From NCBI GenBank assembly GCA_963971285.1, contig OZ020249.1, positions 1,302,001 through 1,366,000 on the forward strand: a DNA stretch of 64,000 nucleotides. The letters are read 5' to 3'. The translations under genes and the position numbers were made by a program. The DNA is from Astropecten irregularis. Taxonomy: Eukaryota; Echinodermata; Asteroidea; Paxillosida; Astropectinidae. Positions 56,681 through 64,000 of this stretch are shown here, piece after piece. Every line of letters begins with the position of its first letter. Position 1 is the first letter of the stretch. The notes below the pieces were generated by a model. It was not told the DNA's origin. It saw nothing but the letters and a program-made list of their open reading frames with translations, and did no database searches.

Positions 56681-59600
56681 CTATTGTTCATAATTAATGT
56701 CTGATCGGTCTGACTTCTTCATGAGCAAAATGAGCTTCGTCACTGGCCTCTTGACATTGGTGTCATCAGCGAAGCGGATCTCTACGACTCTAACGAGGTT
56801 ATCCTTCCCAGGGTAGGAATCCACAACTTCCGCCATTTTCCACGAACCGCGTTTCTTGTCTTCACCAATGACGAGTACGATGTCACCCTGCTGTACGTTC
56901 TCATTAGATTGTTGCCACTTCTGACGTGGTGATAGCTTGTGGAGACATTCCATCCAGCGTCTCCAGAATCCGTCAACCATCGCATTGCATATCTCTCTGC
57001 GTTTCCGCGCGTTTCCTACGTACTCCTCACATGGGACTTCGGGTGAGGGCAAGTCACCTCTTCCAATCAAGAAGTGATTAGGTGTCAGCGGAGGATGGTC
57101 CAGTGGGGACGACGACTTGGCAGTTAAGGGTCGACTGTTGATTAGACCGGATATCAGACAGAACACCGTCTCCCATTCGACGAATGTCAGAAGATCTGCT
57201 TTCACCAAATGTCTCATCCCTTTCTTGACTTCTTGGACCATGCGTTCAACAGCTCCCTGGTGATGGGGTCCTCCTGGGGGTCCAAACTTCCACTGAGCGT
57301 TGTATTTCTGGCAATGTACCCTCAGCTGGGCCTGGTCAAGTTTCAGGTTCAACTCGTTGATGGTGTTATTGGCTCCCCTGAAGCAAGACCCGTTGTCACT
57401 GACGAGGACCGATGGCGCCCCTCTGATGCTCACGAAACGTTCAAATGCTTGTAGGAAGGCTGGAGTTGACAGATCTTGAACACATGTCAAATGTACGGCT
57501 CTGGTCACAGCACACGTGAACACCGCACAGTAGCCTTTGGTTGTGGTGTTCCGGTTCAGCTTCACGTTCACAGGTCCAAGGTAGTCCACCAATGTAGTCT
57601 GGAACGGAGGTGAGCAAGGAGAAACTCTGAACTCCGGCAGGTCGGCCATTTTCTGCTGGATAGGCTTGCCTCTGTGTCTCCTGCATGTTATACACTGGTG
57701 TACCACGTGTTTCGAGATGCTCATGTCACCAACAATCCAATACCTCTTCCTGACTTCAGCTGCTGTCCTCAAGTGTCCCCCATGGAGGGCTTGAGTGTGT
57801 CGGTCACGCACGATCAGCAGGCTGATGTGACTTTTCTTGGGAAGAAGGTATGGGTGTCGGACATCGTAAGATAGTGGTGCTCTGCCAATGCGTCCGCCGA
57901 CACGGTACACTTGATCGTCTTCGTCTAAGAATGGATCGAGCTTCATGATGTTAGGATCCTGGAAATCAATCTCTCTTTGTGCTTGTCGGATCCAGTACAA
58001 CTCTGCGTCCCTGACCAGCTTCGACGAAGGCCACTGTGAGATCTGTTTAGTGATCTGCTTGAGCCATTGACTCTTTGGTATCTCTTTCAAGGAGAATACT
58101 CTAGCGGTTACCATTTTCAGTCTGGGCCAGCTGGAGAACTTGGTGGCATCGATGATCGGAGTATTTGACACAGCATTGACTTTGAGTGCTAGTGTCTTAG
58201 CATTCCGGACATGGAACTTTTTCTGCTCTCCATCTCCGGGGTCTATTGGGATATTCTCCGGTGTCTTTGGCCAAGACTCGGGTGGTAGCTTCAGGTACTT
58301 TGGTCCATCGAGGACTCGCTTCATGTCGGCAGCAGTTCCCCCTCTTGAGACTAGGTCAATGACGTTTTGGTCGGTTGGCACATGAGCAATATCATGGATA
58401 GGGTCGAACTCTGTCGTGATCTCACCGACACGATATGCTACATAGGAGCGGAAAGACTTTGATTGGCCCCTCAACCAGCTAATGGCAGTCATGCTGTCTG
58501 TCCAGATCTTTGAGTAGGCAATGTCAAACCGCAGAGCGTTCTTTACAGTGAGCATCAATCTTGACAGGAGGAGGATAGCCTGAAGCTCCTTTCGTGGGAT
58601 GCTTGACTGCTTCAGTGGTGTGAGTCTGGCACGAGCACAGACAAAGGACAGGTGAGCCTCGGTGTCTCCGGGATGGGACCATCTCAGCCAAATACCGATA
58701 CCCATAGCATCTTCAGAGGCATCACTTGCACCATGGAGAGATACTTCAGGCAAGGGTCTAGTTCCTTTGTATGAGTCTGGAATCAGGCATCTCGGGATTT
58801 CGATGCTGGTCATCTCCTCGAGATCTCTGTTGATGTCTTTCAGTAAGGTACAAAGCTCACCTCTGTCACTAAGGGGTGTGTCCCAATCAAGGTTCAACTG
58901 CCACAACTTTTGTAGGAGAATCTTCGGTCGAACCAGCAGGCCGGACAACATACCAAAGACATCATAATACGATGCAGTTTGTCCCAGAATGTTGCGCTTG
59001 GTTGGGACATCGCTGGATGGTCTCACTTCTTTCACTCTCAGAGTGTCCCTCGAGAGATCCCATATGGTACCCAAAGCAGTGGCCATTCTGGCATCTTCAG
59101 TTTTGTCGCACACACTTTCGACATTGGACTGCCACTTCCTGATGGCGAAGTTGCCCTTGCTCTCATAAGGTTTCAGGTTGTCGAGGTCTTTCAGCAGACT
59201 GTCTACAACTTTATCCTGGTCACCATAGCACTCATCTAAGACTTGCCAGGCTCGCTTAACGTCGATACACCCTTTTATTTTGTTGCGTTCTCTGCTGTTG
59301 CTCATGGATTCCGTCAGCTGGTAGAAACATTCGATTTCCGTCAAACCACTGGAGCAGTATGTGAACAGTTCCTTGAATCGGTTGTAGTCTCTGAGATCTC
59401 CGCTGAAAGTAGGAAATCTCATCCTGGCCATCTTCGGCGTGGATGAAGTATGGGGATGGAGTACAGAGGACTGTGTGGCCGATGATGGGGTCCCTGTGCT
59501 CGCAGGCTGGATAGGGATTCCCGATGGCGCCGGTGATGGAGTCAGCATGGCTGGACTAGATGTGGGTGTCAGGGTCCCTGTGCTCACAGGCTGGATAGGG

Positions 59601-60727
59601 AACCCCGATGACGCCGGTGATGGTGTCAGCATGGCCGTACTAGATGTGGGTGGCAGGTTCCCTGTGCTCACAGGCTGGATAGGGAACCCCGTTGACGCTG
59701 GTGATGGAGTCAGCATGGCTGGACTAGATGTGGGTAGCAGGTTCCCTGTGCTCACAGGCTGGATAGGGAACCCCGATGGCGTCGGTGATGGTGTCAGCAT
59801 GGCCGTACTAGATGTGGGTGGCAGGTTCCCTGTGCTCACAGGCTGGATAGGGAACCCCGTTGACGCTGGTGATGGAGTCAGCATGGCTGGACTAGATGTG
59901 GGTAGCAGGTTCCCTGTGCTCACAGGCTGGATAGGGAACCCCGATGGCGTCGGTGATGGTGTCAGCATGGCCGGAACAGATGTGGGTGTCAGGGTCCCTG
60001 TGCTCACAGGCTGGATAGGGAACCCCGATGACGCCGGTGATGGTGTCAGCATGGCTGGACTAGATGTGGGTAGCAGGGTCCCTGTGCTCACAGGTTGGAT
60101 AGGGAACCCCGTTGACGCTGGTGATGGAGTCAGCATGGCTGGACTAGATGTGGGTAGCAGGTTCCCTGTGCTCACAGGCTGGATAGGGAACCCCGATGGC
60201 GTCGGTGATGGTGTCAGCATGGCCGGACCAGATGTGGATGGCAGGGTCCCTGTGCTCACAGGTTGGGAAGGAACCACTGAAGGTACTGGCGGTGGTGCTG
60301 GCATGAATGGATTCGACACTGAGGACAGCGTTCCTGTGCTCACAGGCTTGAAAGGAACTGCTGGTGGTGGTGATGACTGGGGGGTTGTAAGATGAGAGAC
60401 GAGGAAGGGTTGATTGGCCATGGAAGGTTTCGACTGGCTGTCGATTACCCGTCGGGCACGGATCAATTGCTGGATGTACTCTGCCTCACACTCTGCCATC
60501 CATTCCTCCTCAATCTCGAAATCTTCCTGCTCTTCGATGGCGTCCATCAGCTCGGCGTGCTTCTCTTCGATCTTCCCGAACTGTTGTTCAGCTTTAGTGA
60601 TGTATTTTTGCAACATCTCAAGATCACCATCGTCATCCTTCGCTAGGCCGTTTATCGTCGTTAGTGTTCTGGTCAACTGGCCTTTGCTGTTTCGTCTTGA
60701 CAACTTCAGCTTGTTGATGTCGGTCAT
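56681..60727 (-). CDS. Bel/Pao gag-pol fusion lacking protease and reverse transcriptase
   Basis: The first ATG of the frame is at 60727 (MTDINKLKLS), giving 1,348 residues. Order: a charged, coiled-coil-like head (about 5-95); Pro/Ser/Thr repeats of 28 residues (about 150-410); a gag-like part with RMRFPTFSGDLRDYNRFKE (about 440-545); an abrupt junction near base 59080, where gag-like sequence meets LGTIWDLSRDTL, the tail end of a Bel/Pao reverse transcriptase; an RNase H-like part with LHGASDASEDAMG, IWTDSMTAISW and a HVPTDQNVIDLVSRG box; then integrase with an HxxxH...CxxC zinc head and the D, D, E residues in VDYLGP, LVSDNGS and AVERMVQE. Bel/Pao polyproteins normally include an aspartic protease and a full reverse transcriptase with YxDD; neither is seen. 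The deletion kept the frame open. Confidence 0.9.
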   Translation of the reverse strand: MTDINKLKLSRRNSKGQLTRTLTTINGLAKDDDGDLEMLQKYITKAEQQFGKIEEKHAELMDAIEEQEDFEIEEEWMAECEAEYIQQLIRARRVIDSQSKPSMANQPFLVSHLTTPQSSPPPAVPFKPVSTGTLSSVSNPFMPAPPPVPSVVPSQPVSTGTLPSTSGPAMLTPSPTPSGFPIQPVSTGNLLPTSSPAMLTPSPASTGFPIQPVSTGTLLPTSSPAMLTPSPASSGFPIQPVSTGTLTPTSVPAMLTPSPTPSGFPIQPVSTGNLLPTSSPAMLTPSPASTGFPIQPVSTGNLPPTSSTAMLTPSPTPSGFPIQPVSTGNLLPTSSPAMLTPSPASTGFPIQPVSTGNLPPTSSTAMLTPSPASSGFPIQPVSTGTLTPTSSPAMLTPSPAPSGIPIQPASTGTPSSATQSSVLHPHTSSTPKMARMRFPTFSGDLRDYNRFKELFTYCSSGLTEIECFYQLTESMSNSRERNKIKGCIDVKRAWQVLDECYGDQDKVVDSLLKDLDNLKPYESKGNFAIRKWQSNVESVCDKTEDARMATALGTIWDLSRDTLRVKEVRPSSDVPTKRNILGQTASYYDVFGMLSGLLVRPKILLQKLWQLNLDWDTPLSDRGELCTLLKDINRDLEEMTSIEIPRCLIPDSYKGTRPLPEVSLHGASDASEDAMGIGIWLRWSHPGDTEAHLSFVCARARLTPLKQSSIPRKELQAILLLSRLMLTVKNALRFDIAYSKIWTDSMTAISWLRGQSKSFRSYVAYRVGEITTEFDPIHDIAHVPTDQNVIDLVSRGGTAADMKRVLDGPKYLKLPPESWPKTPENIPIDPGDGEQKKFHVRNAKTLALKVNAVSNTPIIDATKFSSWPRLKMVTARVFSLKEIPKSQWLKQITKQISQWPSSKLVRDAELYWIRQAQREIDFQDPNIMKLDPFLDEDDQVYRVGGRIGRAPLSYDVRHPYLLPKKSHISLLIVRDRHTQALHGGHLRTAAEVRKRYWIVGDMSISKHVVHQCITCRRHRGKPIQQKMADLPEFRVSPCSPPFQTTLVDYLGPVNVKLNRNTTTKGYCAVFTCAVTRAVHLTCVQDLSTPAFLQAFERFVSIRGAPSVLVSDNGSCFRGANNTINELNLKLDQAQLRVHCQKYNAQWKFGPPGGPHHQGAVERMVQEVKKGMRHLVKADLLTFVEWETVFCLISGLINSRPLTAKSSSPLDHPPLTPNHFLIGRGDLPSPEVPCEEYVGNARKRREICNAMVDGFWRRWMECLHKLSPRQKWQQSNENVQQGDIVLVIGEDKKRGSWKMAEVVDSYPGKDNLVRVVEIRFADDTNVKRPVTKLILLMKKSDRSDINYEQ
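59505..60265 (-). repeat. 84-bp coding tandem repeat in the Bel/Pao gag-like region
   Basis: About nine units of 84 bp, each coding a 28-residue PVSTG(N/T)L.PTSSPAMLTPSP unit ending GFPIQ. Some units form higher-order pairs of 168 bp with nearly identical sequence (for example 59642-59809 and 59810-59977). The disordered array also opens a meaningless plus-strand frame. Confidence 0.9.
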
Positions 60728-60776
60728 GGTGAAGCTGAAGTTCAACGAATTTGGGTAAACATCAAATTGTTGAAGA

Positions 60777-62009
60777 TGTCACGAGATCATAAAGTTCACA
60801 CGTTGCTGCAATAATTTGTGTACCGTAACTCTTTCCTTTAATAATGCGATTGCTCACACTGTAGGTGATTCGTAGTACAGTCAAATAAACATTCAACAAT
60901 TGTGTGCGATTCCTGTGTATGAAAGAAAAGAATAATAAAGCCTGTATAAGTATAGCTATAAGAATCACACAATATAAACTGAACTGCTTGATGCATGGAA
61001 AAACAAAGAATCTCTCACTATGTCATTCGGAGAAACTTGAGTGGGAAAAATGAGAGAAAAGGAAAACAAGGCTGAAAAATGAGTCTCTAATTCTGATCTC
61101 CCTGAAACATCTGAAAGAGTGTATGTTTCTAAAAAGTCAATAAAAAACCTCAAATGCATAAGAGGAAAGTCTTATCTTAATGTCTAGCCTTTGCGTCACC
61201 AAAACCTGCAACTTTGCATGAGAAATATCATGGTAAAAACTATCGGCGGTACAACAAACTATAACTAACTTAATAAATCACAACATGCTAAAACGGCTGA
61301 ATAAAGACTAATAGCACTATCTTGACTGGGCGACTTATCACCATAACTCTCAATGCAATATCACTCCGCGTAAAGGATCGTGTGCGAGCTCGTAACAGTA
61401 CTGCGTCCATCAAAAATATTCATACGCTTAAGGAAAATAGAGCGAATGCAATCAGACCAAAATGCAATATACGTGGGTCTTAGGAATTACACATAATACT
61501 AAATAATAACTCTGAACACTAATCACAAACAAGACTGCTCAAACTATAAATGTAGACTCTGAAAACGAGGAGAAAGGTACGCTGAAGAAGAGCACAGCGA
61601 CCGCGAAGCATGGCGCTGGCCCGGTGCACTAAGCAAAGAATTCTGCACACCCTCTCTTTCAAGGACGATCTTAAAAACCCGTAAAAATGACACTAAATGC
61701 GATACGTGAACACCAATCACAAATCTCTGATAAATCTACAGCTACTTAATATAAGAAGAAACCTACCTTGAGTAAACAAGAAATGTCGAACGTCGATAAA
61801 ACTCGAACAAAACTTCAACGTTAATCTATTCTAAATGACTTTATGAACTCATGTACAAGTGGTGTGCCACGTCATTGTTTTAACATGCAATACATTATCG
61901 GTCGCACACAGTGATTTCGCGCAGGCATGGGCTGCGCAGAACTAGACTGTAGACTCGTTACAAGGCGCGAGGAACTAGGCAAAAGCGTGAAACATGTCAT
62001 GTCATGACA
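60777..62009 (-). repeat. 5' LTR of the Bel/Pao element
   Basis: 1,233 bp, same length and, by eye, the same sequence as 55380-56612. Promoter and transcription start should lie here; no specific core promoter word was identified with confidence. Confidence 0.92.
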
Positions 62010-63124
62010 AATATTGTAAATGAAAACATTGTAATGAATATATTATGTTATGATGCTGTATTAGTAGAACTAGTATTATTAGAAATGTACATGTATTGAC
62101 TCTTGCATAGTTTGCCGCCCGTTGCTGCAGCATGCGAGATGTACTGAGGAAAAGCGTAGGAAAATGGAACACGTCCGAATAAATTGGGGCAAAAATGTGG
62201 TCCTGAAAAGTCCCACACACTGGATTGGTAAGATGTCACATGGGAAAAAGCCACTTAATGTATATAGTTAAAGATATATGTACTATAGAAAGTCTTTCAC
62301 TACTGGAGAAAGCAGTGAAGTCCAAATGTCATGTGCACTTGTGGGTCAAACTCAATGTATAATGGTGACAACTAACCAGATTAGGACATCAAACCCAGCC
62401 ATGGGGATCCTGGTGCTTGTGCCCTTAAGCAAGACTCTTTACTTATACAGATGCCTTGCATACGCCTGAAGCAAGTTGCTACCCGTAACAGTATAGAGAT
62501 GGTCATGTGTTTGACGAGCCTCCACGTGTTTAAACAGCCACCCTTTACCTTGTACTTCCAGGTACATGTAGTTATTACTGGAATGACAATTTGTCCAATG
62601 GCCAATGCAATTAAGTTAATTGAGATTTCCTTTGGTATTAAATTCAATGCAATTCTTTAAGAATGATTTGGATTCTTCTATAAACAATGGCACATCTTTA
62701 AGAATATTTCAATTTTAGGAATACTAAAAGAAATTATCAATAATTGGCTACTGGTTATTTGTTATTGATTGATTATACCATTCAGTACAATTCCTCATAT
62801 TTCGGCATATTTGCAACAATAATACAACTTTTAAATATTCGAAAGCAGTAAGAAAATTAAGGAAATGAAGAAAGGAGAGAGAAAAGCTATTCTTGAGGAA
62901 GAAACTCAGTGTACGGTGGCAGATTGTTCAAAATAGTTTGACTATACAATGTAACCGGAAGTAACTGACACTGACATTTGAACCAACTTCCTCCATTCTT
63001 GCAAGCAGAGTCTATAGTTGCCCAATATGCAGGCTTGAATAAAGATAAAGCAGATATTGTATGCATGTCATTTACTTCCTGGTGTATACAATCCATGTGT
63101 CATGGTGCATTTCTGATCGCAAAC

Positions 63125-63600
63125 TTAGGGCACAGGATCCAAGATTTGGGGATCCACGTCCTATGCAGGGTACGCGAAAATGAAGAGGATCCTTGGGTAC
63201 CGCTGGTCATACCATGTGTCTAACGAGAGGTTACTCAGCATGCTCAGTGAGATTCATATGACACCTATTACCTGCATGATACGAGAGCACCAGATGCGAC
63301 TCAAGGTCATGTGGCTAGATTCCCTGCGAATGATCCTGCCAGGCGGATTCTCTTATGAGGCGAACCTACTGGTAGGACTCGCCGGGTAGGGCGTCCAAAT
63401 GACACGTGGTTGCGTCAGATGGATCGTTATTTTGCTGAGATATGGGGATGGGTCATGTGGCTGCCTTGGGGATGGCCATCAGAAGACCGAAGGACTACCG
63501 CTCAAAGGTAGACGCGGCAACGCGATTTCGCGGCGCATGTTCCCACTGATTGGTAGAACCGGTCTTATAATCATTTGCTTGCAGACTCGATGAAGTCTCA
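63125..63600 (+). pseudogene. non-LTR retrotransposon (LINE) C-terminal remnant
   Basis: Read across frameshifts, the plus strand shows MKRILGYRWSYHVSNERLL, a REHQMRL block, GHVARFPANDPARRIL in another frame, then GRPNDTWLRQMDRYF. These are the usual order of the C-terminal region that follows the reverse transcriptase in several animal LINE groups (RILG..W....N...L, HQ.RL.GHV.R, GRP...W). At least one frameshift and a stop (near 63388) show it is dead. The LINE group was not determined. Confidence 0.7.
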
Positions 63601-64000
63601 TTTTCACTGAGTTTTACGATTCATGTTTTTGATGAGTAATAATGACAACTTATCACACCATGTGTCATATTACACCTTATTAGGCTTGCCTTTCAACGAC
63701 GTGTATCACTTCAGCACTGCTTACCCCGTTTTTTTGATTGCACATGAAAGAATCAGGCACCGGCTCATGAGGAATTCAATTCCTATTCATTAAATACGAT
63801 TTCTTTTTTTCTTTTTGATAAATGACAATATTTCCCTCTACCCCTGTGCCTCAAAGGCATACACCGAGCCGGGATGGTGTAAATGTGTAGGCCTAAGTAC
63901 CTGTAGCACAACAAAGTTGACTGTTTAGAGTCACGTGGTGCAAAAACTGACCTAGCTTTACCCTTTCCTTTTTTAAGGAAGTGCGTCAGTGACAGGAAAT

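Larger units (their letters stand above)
55380..62009 (-). mobile_element. Bel/Pao LTR retrotransposon, internally deleted, recent
   Basis: Two 1,233-bp LTRs (55380-56612 and 60777-62009) with TG...CA ends look identical by eye. The element is flanked by the 5-bp duplication AATAT (55375-55379 and 62010-62014). Transcription runs leftward, so 60777-62009 is the 5' LTR. A purine tract (GGGGGGATGGGA) abuts the 3' LTR at 56613-56624. One long frame (56681-60727) has gag-like, RNase H-like and integrase parts but no protease and hardly any reverse transcriptase. Identical LTRs with a missing reverse transcriptase imply mobilisation by another element's enzymes. I could not identify the primer-binding tRNA. 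Confidence 0.92.
53745..64000. repeat. segmental duplication, second copy, split by a Bel/Pao element (continues past the window)
   Basis: Matches 47235-51780 in order after removing 55380-62009. It lacks most of the Ig-receptor body (only the signal peptide region joined to the 3' part) and lacks the hAT element. At about 63125-63600 it contains a LINE-like remnant absent from the first copy. Confidence 0.8.

Noticed and set aside
59439..60395. 318-codon plus-strand frame
   Set aside because: Antisense of the 84-bp Pro/Ser/Thr repeat in the Bel/Pao gene; the minus frame has the known domains.
60727..60745. Longer start of the Bel/Pao frame at 60745
   Set aside because: That codon is TTG; the first ATG of the frame is at 60727.

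Overview
The window is animal nuclear DNA. It has split genes with GT/AG introns, an immunoglobulin-domain receptor gene, a Bel/Pao LTR retrotransposon, a Helitron-type protein, tRNA-derived fragments and very many miniature inverted-repeat elements. The frequent 'aggcct' words and the type of miniature elements suggest a marine invertebrate, perhaps a non-vertebrate deuterostome. That placement is inference only; no rRNA, mitochondrial or marker gene is present.

Layout. (1) 1-6748, minus: an uninterrupted reading frame running off the left edge, encoding at least 2,249 residues. It has a PHD-like finger, two predicted cysteine-protease domains, a DUF6570-like zinc region and the start of a Helitron Rep (HUH) domain. 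(2) 6.7-19.3 kb: little coding evidence, but a dense museum of nested non-autonomous DNA transposons. (3) 19.25-24.95 kb: a recent tandem duplication whose second copy lacks 1.7 kb; the missing part holds one probable exon. (4) 25-29.4 kb: miniature elements. (5) 29558-31519, plus: an intact, intronless two-Ig-domain transmembrane receptor whose tail ends in an ITIM followed by an ITSM-like motif. (6) 32713-43009: an apparently complete 10.3-kb DNA transposon with 15-bp terminal inverted repeats and a perfect 9-bp target duplication. It carries two convergent split genes with open frames, a RecQ-like helicase and a DUF6589 protein (likely transposase). A 570-bp non-autonomous relative with similar ends and its own 9-bp duplication lies 72 bp to its left. 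(7) 43-47 kb: more miniature elements. (8) 47.2-64 kb: two diverged copies of a segment carrying decayed relatives of the Ig receptor; the second copy is split by a 6.6-kb Bel/Pao element with seemingly identical LTRs but without protease and reverse transcriptase.

How it fits together: the only clearly host-type intact gene is the Ig receptor, and its two dead relatives suggest a local birth-and-death family. Almost everything else is mobile DNA. Three elements could supply enzymes (Helitron-like, helicase/DUF6589, partly Bel/Pao), and there are at least four groups of dependent miniature elements. The strongest system-level observation is that four elements in the window share TAG(A/T)CT..GGTTCC-type ends and 9-bp target duplications, the largest being the helicase/DUF6589 element.
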